Shown here: one piece after another, positions 34,256 through 45,450 of the stretch | Numbering within the stretch: the first letter of the stretch is position 1 | How the letters are laid out: the number at the start of each line of letters is the position of its first letter | NCBI RefSeq assembly: GCF_003628555.1 | Contig: NZ_CP021731.1 | Coordinates: 3,906,001 to 3,970,000 of the forward strand | From: Azoarcus sp. DN11 | GTDB lineage: Bacteria > Pseudomonadota > Gammaproteobacteria > Burkholderiales > Rhodocyclaceae | Direction: 5' to 3' | Length of the DNA: 64,000 nucleotides | Position numbers and translations under genes: made by a program | Notes under the pieces: model-generated | What the model saw: the letters and a program-made list of their open reading frames with translations, nothing else | The model's database searches: none | What the model was told of the DNA's origin: nothing

Positions 34256-35322
34256 TGCTTTCTCCCTGCCGCGAGATCCTCGCAGACCTGCGCGACGGCC
34301 TCTGCGGCACGCGGCTTGGCGAGCGCGCGCGCCTTCGCGGCCATGTCGAGCAGGCGCGGACGATCCAGGCCCGCGAGGATGCCCGCCAGCCGCTCGGCGT
34401 TGAGTTCGGTTTGCGGGAGCAGATACGCCGCTCCCTGGTCGGCGAGGAAGCGCGCGTTCCCGGTCTGGTGATCGTCCACCGCGTGCGGAAGGGGCACGAG
34501 CAGGCTCGCCGCGCCGACGGCGGCGAGTTCCGCGACGGTCAGCGCTCCGGCGCGACAGATCACGAGATCGGCCTCGGCGTATTTCGTCGCCATGTCGTCG
34601 ATGAAGGGCAGCAGTTCGCCTTCGACACCGACCGCCGCGTAGGCGGCACGCAGTGCGTCAATCTGCTTTGCACCGGCCTGATGCGTGACGATCGGACGCT
34701 CGGCTGGCTGCAGGCGCGCCAGTGCTTGCGGCACCGTCTGGTTCAGCACTGCCGCGCCGAGGCTGCCACCGACCACGAGCAGCTTGAGCGGCCCGCGGCG
34801 CTCGGCAAAACGCTCTTCCGGAGGGGCGGCCGCGGCGATATCCGCGCGCACCGGGTTGCCCACCCAGCCCGCTTTCTTCAGCGTTCGCGGGAAGCCCGCG
34901 AGCACGCGGTCGGCGACGCCGGCCAGCACGCGGTTCGCGAGCCCCGCGACGGAGTTCTGCTCGTGCAGGACCAGGGGACGTCCGGTGAGCGCCGCCATCA
35001 TGCCGCCGGGAAACGTGACGTATCCCCCCATGCCCAGCACGACGTCGGGGCGGATGCGCCCCAGTTCGCGCAGCGCCTGCCAGAAGCCGCGCAGCAGGTT
35101 CAGCGGTAGCAGCAGCTTGCGCACGATCCCCTTGCCCCGCAGCGCCGTGAAGCGCACCCAGGCGGTCTCGTAGCCGCGGTCCGGAACGATGCGCGCTTCC
35201 ATGCCATCCGGATTGCCCATCCAGACGATGCGCCAACCGCGCGCGCGCAGCACTTCCGCCACGGCAATGCCGGGGAAGATGTGCCCGCCCGTGCCGCCCG
35301 CCATCACGAGGAGCGTCTTCAT
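34252..35322 (-). CDS. murG: UDP-GlcNAc:lipid I N-acetylglucosaminyltransferase
   Basis: 356 residues, peripheral membrane GT28 enzyme converting lipid I to lipid [25 protein letters not shown] is the classic N-terminus with G-loop 1; [12 protein letters not shown] and the second GGSLGA loop are present, and the donor site is at [19 protein letters not shown] 35322 is 80 bp after the ftsW stop, whereas every neighbouring junction overlaps, because of the duplication described at 35319-35433. Confidence 0.97.
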   Translation of the reverse strand: MKTLLVMAGGTGGHIFPGIAVAEVLRARGWRIVWMGNPDGMEARIVPDRGYETAWVRFTALRGKGIVRKLLLPLNLLRGFWQALRELGRIRPDVVLGMGGYVTFPGGMMAALTGRPLVLHEQNSVAGLANRVLAGVADRVLAGFPRTLKKAGWVGNPVRADIAAAAPPEERFAERRGPLKLLVVGGSLGAAVLNQTVPQALARLQPAERPIVTHQAGAKQIDALRAAYAAVGVEGELLPFIDDMATKYAEADLVICRAGALTVAELAAVGAASLLVPLPHAVDDHQTGNARFLADQGAAYLLPQTELNAERLAGILAGLDRPRLLDMAAKARALAKPRAAEAVAQVCEDLAAGRKQ

Positions 35323-35433
35323 GAGCGCCCCCGCATGAACGATGTGTTTTGCGTGCGCGCCGCCGCAGGGAATGCTTGCAGCGCTCCGCGAAACCGCCAA
35401 GTCATGAGCGTCCCCTCATGACTTGGCGGTTTT
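35319..35433 (-). repeat. 83-bp duplication with inverted repeat between ftsW and murG
   Basis: TCATGAGCGTCCCCTCATGA (35402-35421) recurs as a copy with 18/20 identity at 35319-35338. The left copy holds the murG start, the right copy the ftsW stop. AAACCGCCAAGTCATGA (35391-35407) and its exact complement (35417-35433) form a 17-bp stem over the ftsW stop. Without one 83-bp unit, the ftsW stop and murG start would overlap as ATGA, like the other junctions. Confidence 0.75.
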
Positions 35434-36634
35434 CCCAATCCACGCGCAGCAGGATCGCGAGCGCGACGCAGTTTGCGACGATGCCTGAGCCGCCGAAGCT
35501 CATCAGCGGCAGCGTGAGGCCTTTCGTCGGCAGCAGGCCCGTGTTCACGCCCATGTTGATGAAGGACTGCACGCCCATCCACAGGCCGATCCCCATCGCG
35601 ACGAGGCCCGAGAAGTAACGCTCGAGCTTGATGGCCTCGCGCCCGATGAACATGGCGCGATGCACGAGGATGGCGAACAGGATGACGATGGTCAGCACGC
35701 CGACGAAGCCGAGTTCCTCGGCGATCACCGCGAGGAGGAAATCGGTATGTGCTTCGGGGAGGTAGAAGAGCTTTTCCACGCTCGCGCCGAGGCCGACGCC
35801 GAACCACTCGCCGCGGCCGAAGGCGATCAACGCGTGCGACAGCTGGTAGCCCTTGCCGAAGGCGTCCTGCCACGGGTCCATGAAACCGAACAGGCGGTCG
35901 CGGCGGTAGGGGGACAGCCACACCAGCAGCGCGAGGCCGATCACCGCGACGATGGCGAGCAGGGCGAAAACCCGCACGTTGATGCCGCCGAGAAACAGCA
36001 CGCCGAAGGCGATCGCGGCGACGACGACGAAGGCGCCGAAATCCGGCTCGCGCAGCAGCAGGAAGCCGACGAGGACGATGGTGACCGCCATCGGCAGGAA
36101 GCCGCGGCGGAAGCTGCCCATGTCGGGAAGCTTGCGCACCGTATAGTCGGCCGCATACAGCGCGGCGAAGAGCTTCATCAGCTCGGACGGCTGCAGGTTG
36201 ATGGGACCGAGCGGCAGCCAGCGCTGTGCGCCGTTCACCTCGCGCCCGACGCCCGGGATCAGCACGACGATGAGCAGCGCGAGGCCGCCGAGAAAGAGCA
36301 GCGGCGCGAACTGCTGCCACTGGCGCATCGTGATCTGGAAGGCCATCAGTCCGCCGACGACGCCGACCGCGAGGAAGACCGCATGCCGGGTGACAAAGTA
36401 ATAGGGCTGGTAGCCGGTGAACTTGGAGCCTTCGGCCATCGCGATCGACGCCGAATACACCATCACGAGGCCGATGAGGAGAAGCGCCGCAGAGGACCAG
36501 ATCAGCAGCGGATCCAGGTCGCGCGCGGGCAGAGGCGGACTCATCAGGCGATTGACCGCACGGCTGGTGTCCGAGCCGATGCCGCTCGCGCTGCGAGAGC
36601 CGATCCAACCGGCCAGGGCGCTCATGAACTTCAT
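35402..36634 (-). CDS. ftsW: Peptidoglycan glycosyltransferase FtsW
   Basis: 410 residues, SEDS-family polymerase of septal peptidoglycan with about ten membrane helices. Key motifs are [21 protein letters not shown], the LREPDFG loop with the Asp needed for activity, and [14 protein letters not shown] near the C-terminus. It works with FtsI of the same cluster. Start overlaps the murD stop by 4 bp. The C-terminal codons (QVMRGRS) are duplicated just downstream. Confidence 0.97.
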   Translation of the reverse strand: MKFMSALAGWIGSRSASGIGSDTSRAVNRLMSPPLPARDLDPLLIWSSAALLLIGLVMVYSASIAMAEGSKFTGYQPYYFVTRHAVFLAVGVVGGLMAFQITMRQWQQFAPLLFLGGLALLIVVLIPGVGREVNGAQRWLPLGPINLQPSELMKLFAALYAADYTVRKLPDMGSFRRGFLPMAVTIVLVGFLLLREPDFGAFVVVAAIAFGVLFLGGINVRVFALLAIVAVIGLALLVWLSPYRRDRLFGFMDPWQDAFGKGYQLSHALIAFGRGEWFGVGLGASVEKLFYLPEAHTDFLLAVIAEELGFVGVLTIVILFAILVHRAMFIGREAIKLERYFSGLVAMGIGLWMGVQSFINMGVNTGLLPTKGLTLPLMSFGGSGIVANCVALAILLRVDWENRQVMRGRS

Positions 36635-38028
36635 GTCGCGCTCACTCCCCGCTGGCGAAGCACCGCCGCGACGAACACTTCTGCGCGGTGGGCGTAGTTG
36701 CGGAACATGTCGAGGCTCGCGCAGGCCGGTGAGAGCAGGACGACGTCGCCCGGCTGCGCCAGTGCAGCGGCACGCTCGACGGCGACATCCATGCTCGCGA
36801 CACGTTCGGTCGGCACGCCCGAACCCGCCAGCGCCGCATCGATCAGCGCCGCATCCCGGCCGATCAGCATCACGGCACGCGCGTGGCGTGCAACGGCATC
36901 ACGCAGGGGCGAGAAATCCTGTCCCTTGCCGTCGCCCCCCGCGATCAGGATCACGCGCCGCCCGAGGCCTTCGAGCGCGGCGAGCGTCGCGCCGACATTG
37001 GTCCCCTTGGAGTCATCGTAGAACACCACGCCGTCGTCGCGGCGGGCCACAGGTTCGACGCGGTGCGGCAGTCCCTTGAACGCCTTCAGCCCCGCAATCA
37101 GCGCCGGCCAGGGAAGTCCGATCGCGCGCGCGAGCGCCAAGGCGGCCATCGCGTTCGCAGCATTGTGCGCGCCGGCGATGGGGATCTCGTCGAGGCGCAG
37201 CAGGCGCTGCTCGCCGCAAACCATCCACGCCGCACCGTCGGCGTCCGCGGCGATGCCGTAGTCGTCCGGCCCCGCGGGCGCGTCGGTGCCGAAGCTCACG
37301 ACACGCCGCCCCGCCTGCGCCATCGCCAGCACGCGCGCATCCTGGCGGTTGAGGATCTGCACGCCGTCGCCTGCGAAAATCAGCGCCTTGATCGTGGCAT
37401 AGCTGTCGAGATCGCCGTGGCGGTCGAGGTGGTCGTCCGTGACGTTCAGCACCGTCGCGCCTTCCGCGTTCAGGCCGGCGGTGGTTTCCAGCTGGAAGCT
37501 CGATAGTTCGAGCACCCAGCATTCGGGGAGCGCTTCGCCACGGTCCATCCGCTCCATCAGCGCGGTGAGCGCCGCGGGGCTGATGTTGCCCGCGGCGACG
37601 GCGTCCAGTCCCGCGGCGCAGCACAGAGCGGCCGTCAGCGCCGTGGTCGTGGTCTTGCCGTTGGTGCCGGTAATCGCGAGGATACGGGTGCGCGTGCGCG
37701 CTGCTCCCGCGAGCGCCTCCGCGAAAAGCGTCATCTCGCCGACGATCTCGATCCGACGGCGCCGCGCCTCCGCGAGCACCGGCGCGCGCGCATCGATCCC
37801 CGGACTGAGGGTGATGCGGGCCACGTCGTCGAGCAGGCCGTCCGAGAACGCGCCAAGGGCGATCTCGGCGGCCGGGACGCTCGCCTTGAGCGCCACCAGC
37901 CCCGGCGGTTCGGGGCGGCTGTCCGCAACGCGCACGCGCGCGCCCTGACGTGCGCACCACTGCGCCATCGCGAGGCCCGATTCGCCGAGCCCGAGCACCA
38001 GAACGAGCTTGTCGGTGGCAGCGCTCAT
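36631..38028 (-). CDS. murD: UDP-N-acetylmuramoyl-L-alanine--D-glutamate ligase
   Basis: 465 residues. Adds D-Glu to UDP-MurNAc-L-Ala. [20 protein letters not shown] is the N-terminal nucleotide fold, [12 protein letters not shown] the P-loop, and [17 protein letters not shown] plus [12 protein letters not shown] the C-terminal domain. ATG 38028 overlaps the mraY stop by 4 bp; the frame is open far upstream, but that part is out-of-frame mraY. Confidence 0.98.
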   Translation of the reverse strand: MSAATDKLVLVLGLGESGLAMAQWCARQGARVRVADSRPEPPGLVALKASVPAAEIALGAFSDGLLDDVARITLSPGIDARAPVLAEARRRRIEIVGEMTLFAEALAGAARTRTRILAITGTNGKTTTTALTAALCCAAGLDAVAAGNISPAALTALMERMDRGEALPECWVLELSSFQLETTAGLNAEGATVLNVTDDHLDRHGDLDSYATIKALIFAGDGVQILNRQDARVLAMAQAGRRVVSFGTDAPAGPDDYGIAADADGAAWMVCGEQRLLRLDEIPIAGAHNAANAMAALALARAIGLPWPALIAGLKAFKGLPHRVEPVARRDDGVVFYDDSKGTNVGATLAALEGLGRRVILIAGGDGKGQDFSPLRDAVARHARAVMLIGRDAALIDAALAGSGVPTERVASMDVAVERAAALAQPGDVVLLSPACASLDMFRNYAHRAEVFVAAVLRQRGVSAT

Positions 38029-39113
38029 CTCAGTTTCAGCGTCGAAAGACCGAACAGCACGAGCATGATCGTGATGATCCAGAAGCGCACCACGACCTGG
38101 GTTTCCTTCCAGCCCCCCAGCTCGTAGTGGTGATGCAGGGGTGCCATGCGGAAGATGCGCTTGCCGCCGGTGAGCTTGAAGTACAGCACCTGGGCCATCA
38201 CCGACATCGTCTCGGCGACGAACAGGCCGCCCATGATGAAGAGCACGATTTCCTGGCGCACGACGACGGCCACCGTGCCCAGCGCGGCCCCCAGTGCGAG
38301 CGCACCGACGTCGCCCATGAAGACTTCCGCCGGGTAGGCGTTGAACCACAGGAAACCGAGGCCGGCGCCGCACAGGGCCCCCAGGAACACCGCCAGTTCG
38401 CCGGCGCCATTGATATAGGGCACACCGAGGTATTTCGAAAAGCCGGCATGGCCGGCGACGTAGGCGAAGATCGCGAGCGCGCCGGCGACCATCACCGTCG
38501 GCATGATCGCGAGGCCGTCCAGGCCGTCGGTGAGGTTCACCGCATGGCTCGTGCCGTTGATGACGAAATACGAGAGCGCGATGAAGCCGTAGATCCCCAG
38601 CGGGTAGGACACGGCCTTGAAGAAGGGCACGATCAGCTCGGTCTGCGCCGGCTCGTGGGCCGTCACGCTCAGGAACACCGCCGCGCCGAACGCGATCAGC
38701 GAGGTCCACAGGTATTTCCAGCGGCTGGGCAGTCCCTTCGGGTCGCGGTGGACGACCTTGCGCCAGTCGTCGACCCAGCCGACCGCGCCGAAGCCGAGGG
38801 TCACGAGCAAGGTCACCCACACGTACTGGTTGCGCAGGTCGCCCCACAGCAGCGTGGTCACCGCGATCGCGATCAGAATCAGCGCGCCGCCCATCGTCGG
38901 GGTACCGGCCTTGGTGAGATGGGATTTGGGGCCGTCGTCGCGGACCGCCTGGCCGATCTTCTTCGCTGCAAGCCAGCGGATCAGCGAAGGACCGAAAACG
39001 AAGGAGATGACGAGCGCGGTGAGCGCCGCGAGGACCGTGCGCAGCGTGATGTAGCCGAACACGTTGAAGGTGCGGATATCCTGACCCAGCCAGAGGGCGA
39101 GTTCGAGCAGCAT
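38025..39113 (-). CDS. mraY: Phospho-N-acetylmuramoyl-pentapeptide transferase
   Basis: 362 residues, ten-helix membrane enzyme making lipid I from UDP-MurNAc-pentapeptide and undecaprenyl phosphate. PTMGGALIL, the DD motif in [16 protein letters not shown] with catalytic Asp, and the loop [15 protein letters not shown] are all conserved. murF ends 4 bp before it. Confidence 0.98.
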   Translation of the reverse strand: MLLELALWLGQDIRTFNVFGYITLRTVLAALTALVISFVFGPSLIRWLAAKKIGQAVRDDGPKSHLTKAGTPTMGGALILIAIAVTTLLWGDLRNQYVWVTLLVTLGFGAVGWVDDWRKVVHRDPKGLPSRWKYLWTSLIAFGAAVFLSVTAHEPAQTELIVPFFKAVSYPLGIYGFIALSYFVINGTSHAVNLTDGLDGLAIMPTVMVAGALAIFAYVAGHAGFSKYLGVPYINGAGELAVFLGALCGAGLGFLWFNAYPAEVFMGDVGALALGAALGTVAVVVRQEIVLFIMGGLFVAETMSVMAQVLYFKLTGGKRIFRMAPLHHHYELGGWKETQVVVRFWIITIMLVLFGLSTLKLR

Positions 39114-39116
39114 GGA

Positions 39117-40517
39117 CTAGTGAGACTCCTGTGAGGGGGCGCTATTGTGCACCGCCGCAAGGCCGTTCGTCACCCGCTCCATCCGCATGAAGCGGGAACC
39201 CTTCACCAGTACCACGGTGTTCGCATCCAGGCGCGGCGCCAGCGCCGCGATCAGTGCCTCGGCGCTGGCGAAGTGCTGCCCGCCGTCGCCGAAGTTGTGC
39301 GCCGCCACCGCACTCATGTCGCCCAGCGCATACAGCGCGTCGATACCCTTGCTCTTCGCGTAACCGCCGACCTCGTCATGGAGTTGCGCGCTGGTCATGC
39401 CGACCTCGCCCATGTCGCCGAGCACGAGAACGGTATGGCCGGCCGTCGCGGCCAGGACGTCGATCGCCGCGCGCACCGAGTCGGGGTTGGCGTTGTAGGT
39501 ATCGTCGATGATCTGCGAACCGCCAAGGCCGACGCGCCGCTGCAGCCGCCCCGGCGCACCGCCGAAACCGGACAACCCCTCGACAACGGCATCGCGCGAC
39601 GCCCCGGCTGCAAGGCAGGCCGCGGCGGCGCCAGCCGCATTGCGAACGTTGTGCTCGCCGGGCACCGCGAGTTCGAACTCGACACTGCCGTCGGCCGTCG
39701 TCAGCTGCACATGCGTGCCGAGCCCATGGACCTCGCTCGTCGCCGTCACGTCGGCGGCGCGTCCTGTCGCGAAGGTCACCACATGACGTCCGCGGTTGTC
39801 CTCCTGCCACAGCGCGCAGTGGGTGTCGTCCGCGTTCACGATGGCGACGCCGTTTGCGCCGAGGCCGCCGTAGATCGCGCCCTTTTCCTTCGCGATCTCG
39901 ACCAGCGAACCCATGCCCTGCAAGTGTGCGCGCTGCGCATTGGTGACGATCGCCACGCTCGGACGGGCGACGTCCGTCAGATACGCGATTTCGCCCGGAT
40001 GGTTCATGCCCATCTCGATGACCGCCGCACGGTGTTCGCCGCGCAGTTCCAGCAGGGTCAGCGGCAAGCCGATGTCGTTGTTGAGATTGCCGACCGTCGC
40101 CAGCACGCTTTCCAGCGGGTACCCGTCGTGGCGCGACTGGGCGCGCATGATCGCGGCGCACATCTCCTTGACCGTGGTCTTGCCGTTGCTGCCGGTGATG
40201 CCTATCAGCGGGATGTCGAAGCGGCTGCGCCAGTGGGCCGCAAGCGCGCCGAGCGCGCGGCGGGTGTCGCCGACCACCGCGCGCGGCACTTCGAGGTCGC
40301 CGTGCGTGTGCTCCCAGTCCTCATCCACCATGACCGCAACCGCGCCGGCGGCGATGGCCTGCTCGACGAAATCGTGGCCGTCGAAGCGTTCGCCGCGCAA
40401 CGCGACGAACAGCTGACCGGCGCGGATGCGCCGGCTGTCCGTGCCGACGCAGGTAAACGTGGCGTCACCGTTTACCTGAAAGCCCGGCAGCCGGCCGATG
40501 TCGCCCAGGCTCAGCAT
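39117..40517 (-). CDS. murF: UDP-N-acetylmuramoyl-tripeptide--D-alanyl-D-alanine ligase
   Basis: 466 residues. Adds D-Ala-D-Ala, the product of Ddl encoded in the same cluster. P-loop GITGSNGKTTVKEM; EMGMNHPGEIAYL; DDTYNANPDSVRAA. ATG 40517 (MLSLGDIGRLPG) is inside the murE 3' end (7-bp overlap). Confidence 0.97.
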   Translation of the reverse strand: MLSLGDIGRLPGFQVNGDATFTCVGTDSRRIRAGQLFVALRGERFDGHDFVEQAIAAGAVAVMVDEDWEHTHGDLEVPRAVVGDTRRALGALAAHWRSRFDIPLIGITGSNGKTTVKEMCAAIMRAQSRHDGYPLESVLATVGNLNNDIGLPLTLLELRGEHRAAVIEMGMNHPGEIAYLTDVARPSVAIVTNAQRAHLQGMGSLVEIAKEKGAIYGGLGANGVAIVNADDTHCALWQEDNRGRHVVTFATGRAADVTATSEVHGLGTHVQLTTADGSVEFELAVPGEHNVRNAAGAAAACLAAGASRDAVVEGLSGFGGAPGRLQRRVGLGGSQIIDDTYNANPDSVRAAIDVLAATAGHTVLVLGDMGEVGMTSAQLHDEVGGYAKSKGIDALYALGDMSAVAAHNFGDGGQHFASAEALIAALAPRLDANTVVLVKGSRFMRMERVTNGLAAVHNSAPSQESH

Positions 40518-42022
40518 TTTCCCGCCCCCCGCACGCGATTCCATTCGAGCAACGCGGCGCGCGCCTGTTCGACATCCGAGAAGGGCAGACGCACACCCAT
40601 GATCTCCTGATACGGTTCATGCCCTTTGCCCGCGAGCACGATGACGTCGTCGGCCGCCGCCTCGCCCACCGCGATGCGGATCGCCTGCGCACGGTCGATG
40701 ACACGGTCGGCCTGCGGACCCGCGCCCTGCATGATGGCGTCGACGATCCTCACCGGATCCTCGCTGCGCGGATTGTCGCTGGTCACGATCACGCGATCGG
40801 CGAACTGGCGCGCGACATCGCCCATGAGCGGCCGCTTGCCCGCGTCACGGTCGCCACCGCATCCGAACACGCACACGAGACGCCCGCCGCGCGTCGCCAC
40901 GGTCGCACGGACCGCCTCGAGCACTTTCGCGAGGGCGTCCGGCGTGTGCGCATAATCCACCACGACCAGCGGCTCGCTGACACCGCCGACGAGCTGCATG
41001 CGCCCTTTCGGTGGCGTCAGCTGCGCGATGGCCTGCACGATGTCGTCCAGCGGCAGGCCTCGCGCGAGCAGCGCACCGGCTACCGCCAGCAGGTTCGAGA
41101 CATTGAACGGCCCGACCACGCCCGCATCGAGCTCGCGGCGCGCCCCTTCGAATGCCAGCACGAACCGCACGCCGGACGGCGACATCCGCACATCCTGCGC
41201 ACTCAGCACCCGCGCGCCATGGATGGCCGTCGCATGTTCCGCGACCTGCGTGTAAGCGATCACCGGCAATCCCGCGGCCGCGAGCCCGCGCGCCTGGTCC
41301 GTTCCGAAGGCGTCATCGAGATTGATCACCGCGGCGCCAAGCCCCGGCAGCGCAAACAACCGAGCCTTCGCGGCGCCGTAAGCTTCCATGCTGCCGTGGT
41401 AGTCGAGATGATCGCGGCTCAGGTTCGTGAACACCGCGACGTCGAAAGCCACTGCGTTGACACGCTCCTGGTCGAGCCCGATCGACGACACTTCCATCGT
41501 CGCGGCACGCCCGCCGGCCGCAAGGAAACCCGCGAGGATGCGATGCACTTCGAGCGCATCCGGCGTCGTGTTCAGCGTATCGGCGAGCTGCCCCGGGAAC
41601 CCGTTGCCCAGCGTCCCGATCACCCCGCAGCGCTCGCCGAGGCGGCCAAGGGCAGCGGCCAGCCACTGCGTCACCGTCGTCTTGCCGTTGGTGCCGGTCA
41701 CGCCGACCACCCACTGCTTCTCGGACGGGCGCCCGTGGATCAGGTGCGCGAGATGGCCGCCAAGGCGGCGCAGGGACGGAGCGGGAATCGCGGGGACCGG
41801 AAGCCCCTCGACGCAGAAACCGTCGGCGTCGTCCCACAGCACGGCCGCGGCACCCCGCTCGACTGCGGCACCGATGAATCGGCGTCCGTCTGCGATGGAA
41901 CCCGGCCACGCAGCAAAGACGTCGCCCGGCTGCACACGGCGCGAATCGGCGGTGATGCCCACGGGGCTGACGCCCGCCCGGCGCAGACGATCGAGGATCC
42001 CGGAGGCAGCTTCGACGCTCAC
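40511..42022 (-). CDS. murE: UDP-MurNAc-L-Ala-D-Glu--meso-diaminopimelate ligase
   Basis: 503 residues. P-loop [27 protein letters not shown]. The motif SDNPRSEDP (DNPR) marks the meso-diaminopimelate enzyme rather than the lysine-adding one, so the cell has Gram-negative type A1gamma peptidoglycan. Overlaps ftsI by 4 bp. Confidence 0.98.
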   Translation of the reverse strand: MSVEAASGILDRLRRAGVSPVGITADSRRVQPGDVFAAWPGSIADGRRFIGAAVERGAAAVLWDDADGFCVEGLPVPAIPAPSLRRLGGHLAHLIHGRPSEKQWVVGVTGTNGKTTVTQWLAAALGRLGERCGVIGTLGNGFPGQLADTLNTTPDALEVHRILAGFLAAGGRAATMEVSSIGLDQERVNAVAFDVAVFTNLSRDHLDYHGSMEAYGAAKARLFALPGLGAAVINLDDAFGTDQARGLAAAGLPVIAYTQVAEHATAIHGARVLSAQDVRMSPSGVRFVLAFEGARRELDAGVVGPFNVSNLLAVAGALLARGLPLDDIVQAIAQLTPPKGRMQLVGGVSEPLVVVDYAHTPDALAKVLEAVRATVATRGGRLVCVFGCGGDRDAGKRPLMGDVARQFADRVIVTSDNPRSEDPVRIVDAIMQGAGPQADRVIDRAQAIRIAVGEAAADDVIVLAGKGHEPYQEIMGVRLPFSDVEQARAALLEWNRVRGAGKC

Positions 42023-43773
42023 ATGCTCTCCCGCGCGGCGGCTGCAGCACCTGGCCTCTGCGCAAGCTGCAAGGGCACGAGCGGGGCGTCCGGCGCCACG
42101 CCGAGCGCGCGCAAGGCGCCTTCCGTGATCTGGGCAAACACCGGCGCCGCTACCGTACCGCCGTAATACTGTCCCGCAGAGGGTTCATCGATCATCACCG
42201 CAACGATAAGCCGGGGATCGGAAGCCGGGGCCAGTCCGACATAGGATGAAACATACTTGTTCGTGTAGTGTCCCCCTTCGACCTTGATCGCCGTCCCCGT
42301 CTTGCCGGCGACGCGGTAGCCGGCGATCTGGGCCTGCGGTGCGGTGCCGCCGGGGCCGGACGCGAGTTCGAGCATTCCGCGCATCTCACGCGCGGCCGCC
42401 GCGGAGAAGATACGCCTGCCGCCCGTGGGCGGGGAATCGAGCCGCGTCAGCGACAGCGGGACCAGTTCGCCGTCTCGCGCGAAGACCAGATATGCGTGAG
42501 CCATCTGGATCAGGCTGACCGACACGCCGTGGCCGTAGGACATCGTGGCCTGCTCGATCGGCTTCCACGTCTTCGCCGGACGCAGCCGCCCGCCAGCCTC
42601 ACCGGGGAAGCCCAGATTGAGCGGTTTGCCGAAACCCAGGGCGTCGTAGAGGTGCCACATTTCATCAGGCGGAAAAGTCAACGCCACTTTTGCGGTGCCG
42701 ACGTTCGACGACTTCTGGATCACCTGCGCCACGGTCAGTGCGCCGTGCCGATGGGCATCGGAAATGGTCGCCTTGCCGATCGTCAGGCGACCCGGCGAGG
42801 TATCGATGATGGTGTTGGCCTGCACCTTGCCTTGTTCGAGCGCCAGACTGATGATGAACGGCTTCATGATCGAGCCGGGCTCGTAGACGTCGGTGAGCAC
42901 GCGATTGCGCAACTGCGCCCCGCTCAGGTCGGAGCGGTTGTTCGGGTTGTAGGTCGGTGCGTTCACCAGCGCAAGCACTTCTCCCGTACGTGCGTCGAGC
43001 ACCACCGACGCGCCCGCCTTCGCCTTGTGCGTCTGCATCGCCTGCCGCAAGGCCGAGTAGGCGAGGTACTGGATCTTCGCATCGATCGACAGCGCGATAT
43101 CCTGCCCGTCACGCGGAGCACGGATCTCCTCGACGTCCTCGATCACCTGTCCGCGGCGATCGCGAAGCACGCGGCGCGCACCCGGCTTGCCCGCCAGGAG
43201 GCCGTCGAAGGCCAGCTCGACCCCCTCCTGCCCCTTGTCGTCCGCCCCGGTGAAACCGAGCACGTGCGCCATCACCTCGCCACCGGGGTAGTAACGCCGA
43301 TACTCCTGCTGCTGATGGATGCCGGTGAGCTTCAGGTCGGCGATCTGCTGCGCGGTCTCGGGCGACACCTGGCGCTTCAGATAAACGAAATCACGCCCCC
43401 CGCCGAGACGATGGTTCAACTCCTGCACGTCCATTTCCAGCAGGCCGGCGAGTTTGCGGGCATCCGGCGGCGTCAGCGTCACGTCCGTCGGAATGGCCCA
43501 GATCGAGCGTACGGGCGTACTCACCGCGAGCATGTCGCCGTGGCGGTCGGTCACGTGGCCGCGCGTTGCGGGCACTTCCAGCACGCGCGCGTAGCGGGAC
43601 TCGCCCTTGGCCTGGAGGAATTCGTTGTTGACCCCCTGCAGGTACATTGCGCGCCCGACCAGTGCCAGCGAGCAGACCATCAGGGCAAGCATCACCGCTC
43701 GCGGACGCCAGGTCGGCAGACCGTGCCGCAGCAGCGGGTTGTGATTGAACGTCACAGTACGCTGTTTGGTCAT
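42019..43773 (-). CDS. ftsI: Septal peptidoglycan transpeptidase FtsI (PBP3)
   Basis: 584 residues. A short cytoplasmic tail and one membrane anchor (PRAVMLALMVCSLALVGRAMY) precede the pedestal (ATRGHVTDRHGDMLAVS) and the transpeptidase domain. SIMK carries the acyl-enzyme Ser301; SSN is in KSSNVGTAK and KTGTA in VAGKTGTAIKVEGG. Start ATG 43773 overlaps the ftsL stop (ATGA). Confidence 0.98.
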   Translation of the reverse strand: MTKQRTVTFNHNPLLRHGLPTWRPRAVMLALMVCSLALVGRAMYLQGVNNEFLQAKGESRYARVLEVPATRGHVTDRHGDMLAVSTPVRSIWAIPTDVTLTPPDARKLAGLLEMDVQELNHRLGGGRDFVYLKRQVSPETAQQIADLKLTGIHQQQEYRRYYPGGEVMAHVLGFTGADDKGQEGVELAFDGLLAGKPGARRVLRDRRGQVIEDVEEIRAPRDGQDIALSIDAKIQYLAYSALRQAMQTHKAKAGASVVLDARTGEVLALVNAPTYNPNNRSDLSGAQLRNRVLTDVYEPGSIMKPFIISLALEQGKVQANTIIDTSPGRLTIGKATISDAHRHGALTVAQVIQKSSNVGTAKVALTFPPDEMWHLYDALGFGKPLNLGFPGEAGGRLRPAKTWKPIEQATMSYGHGVSVSLIQMAHAYLVFARDGELVPLSLTRLDSPPTGGRRIFSAAAAREMRGMLELASGPGGTAPQAQIAGYRVAGKTGTAIKVEGGHYTNKYVSSYVGLAPASDPRLIVAVMIDEPSAGQYYGGTVAAPVFAQITEGALRALGVAPDAPLVPLQLAQRPGAAAAARESM

Positions 43774-44036
43774 TTCACCCCCTCGATCGAGAACATCTGC
43801 CCCGGTGCCGGAGGACGCATCCCGATGCGTTCGCGGGCAAGCTTCTCGATGCGTGCGTGCGCGGCCCAGGTACTCTGTTCCAGCTGCAACTGGTCCCACT
43901 CGACTTCCAGCCCGTGGGCACGGTTCTGCTCGCGTTCGAGCTCGGAAAACAGCTTGCGGGCCTGGTGCTGCGAGGCCACCACGCCGAGCGCGCTCGCCAC
44001 GGCCACGGCCACGAGAAAGGCATCGACGCGGATCAT
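43770..44036 (-). CDS. ftsL: Cell division protein FtsL
   Basis: 88 residues: short cytoplasmic N-terminus, one membrane helix ([19 protein letters not shown]), then a heptad-like coiled coil ([33 protein letters not shown]). FtsL pairs with FtsB and binds FtsQ. Identity is from topology and position between rsmH and ftsI. Confidence 0.93.
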   Translation of the reverse strand: MIRVDAFLVAVAVASALGVVASQHQARKLFSELEREQNRAHGLEVEWDQLQLEQSTWAAHARIEKLARERIGMRPPAPGQMFSIEGVK

Positions 44037-44971
44037 GCCGGGACCTCCGTGCGCTCGGCGACGCGCATCACGGCACTGCGCGCGCGCGGGTTGGCGGCGA
44101 CTTCCGCGTCGCCCGGCCGCTGCGCCTTGCCGACGAGCGCCAGCCGTGGCTTGGGCAGGTCGGCCGCGCGCACCGGCAGGCGCGACGGCAGCTGCGGCGG
44201 ACGCGATTCGTCACGCATGAAGCGCTTGACGATGCGATCTTCGAGCGAGTGAAAGCTGATCACGGCCAGCCGTCCGCCCGGATTCAGGCGGGCCACCGCA
44301 GCCGGCAGGATCAGCGCAAGCTCTTCGAGCTCCTGATTGATGAAAATCCGTAGAGCCTGGAAACTGCGGGTCGCCGGGTGCTGCCCCGGCTCGCGTGTAC
44401 GGACCGCTTTTTCCACGATCTCGGCAAGCTGTCGAGTGGTTGCAACAGCCCCCCCTGTCCGAGCAGTTGCAATCGCCTTTGCAATCGCATGAGCAAACCG
44501 TTCTTCCCCATAATCCCTGAGCACCTCCGTGATTTGCGCGACAGACGCCTCTGCCAGCCATTGCGCCACGGTCTGCCCGCGGCTCGTGTCCATGCGCATG
44601 TCGAGCGGCGCATCGAAACGAAAACTCATGCCCCGCTCCGGCTCGTCCAGCTGCGGCGAGGACACGCCAAGATCGAGAAGCACGCCATCCACCCGCGCCA
44701 CGCCGAGCTGATCCAGCTCGGCCGCGAATTCGCTAAAGGGCGCATGGACGAGTGACAGGCGGGGGTCGGCGATCTGCCGGCCGACCGCGATTGCCGCCGG
44801 ATCGCGATCGAACGCGATGAGATGCCCCGCGGGCCCGAGTGCGGCCAGGATCGCGCGGCTGTGGCCGCCCCGCCCGAACGTACCGTCGACATAGATCCCG
44901 TCGGACCGAACGGCCAACGCATCGACAGCTTCGGAGAGGAGCACGGTGACGTGCTGCGGCGAGAGGTTCAC
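44033..44971 (-). CDS. rsmH: 16S rRNA (cytosine-1402-N4)-methyltransferase
   Basis: 312 residues. [13 protein letters not shown] then [16 protein letters not shown], the SAM-binding motif; [24 protein letters not shown] and [14 protein letters not shown] are signature blocks. Methylates N4 of C1402 in 16S rRNA. Start is GTG 44971, in a GTGA overlap with the mraZ stop. Confidence 0.97.
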   Translation of the reverse strand: MNLSPQHVTVLLSEAVDALAVRSDGIYVDGTFGRGGHSRAILAALGPAGHLIAFDRDPAAIAVGRQIADPRLSLVHAPFSEFAAELDQLGVARVDGVLLDLGVSSPQLDEPERGMSFRFDAPLDMRMDTSRGQTVAQWLAEASVAQITEVLRDYGEERFAHAIAKAIATARTGGAVATTRQLAEIVEKAVRTREPGQHPATRSFQALRIFINQELEELALILPAAVARLNPGGRLAVISFHSLEDRIVKRFMRDESRPPQLPSRLPVRAADLPKPRLALVGKAQRPGDAEVAANPRARSAVMRVAERTEVPA

Positions 44972-45411
44972 AGCGCCAGACTCTCGAATCCGGCCGGCAG
45001 GGCACCGGAGGCCAGTGCCAGCATAGCCTCCTGCTGCTTCTGCCAGCCGGCATCGGACCACAATTCGAAATGGGTACCCTGGCCGACCAGCCAGACCTGC
45101 TTGTCGAGGCCGGCCCACTGGCGCGACGACGGCGCGACCAGGACGCGCCCGGCACCATCGAGCTCCTCTTCCTGCGCGAAACCGATCAGCAGGCGCTTCA
45201 GCGCGGCGGCCGATGGATCGAGGCCGGGCATCGCCGCCACCTGCTCGCGGATCGGGTCCCAGACCGCCTTCGGGTACACCAGCAGGCACTTGTGGGGATG
45301 GGCCGTGACGACCAGGGGCGCCCCGTCGGGAACGAGGGCGTCACGATGCCGTGCGGGGATCGCGAGGCGACCCTTGGCATCGAGACTGAGCGCAGCGGCT
45401 CCCTGGAACAT
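44968..45411 (-). CDS. mraZ: Transcriptional regulator MraZ
   Basis: 147 residues with two SpoVT/AbrB-like repeats ([26 protein letters not shown] and [29 protein letters not shown]), the DXXXR motif in DAKGRL and DGAGRV. MraZ forms ring oligomers that bind direct GTGGG repeats and repress the dcw promoter; exactly such repeats lie 40-75 bp upstream. First gene of the cluster. Confidence 0.97.
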   Translation of the reverse strand: MFQGAAALSLDAKGRLAIPARHRDALVPDGAPLVVTAHPHKCLLVYPKAVWDPIREQVAAMPGLDPSAAALKRLLIGFAQEEELDGAGRVLVAPSSRQWAGLDKQVWLVGQGTHFELWSDAGWQKQQEAMLALASGALPAGFESLAL

Positions 45412-45450
45412 TCACCCCCCTGATTTTCCCCGTCGAAGCAGCCTGAATAT

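Noticed and set aside
38029..38847. N-terminal extension of murD to 38847
   Set aside because: Out-of-frame reading of mraY; the MurD fold starts at 38028.
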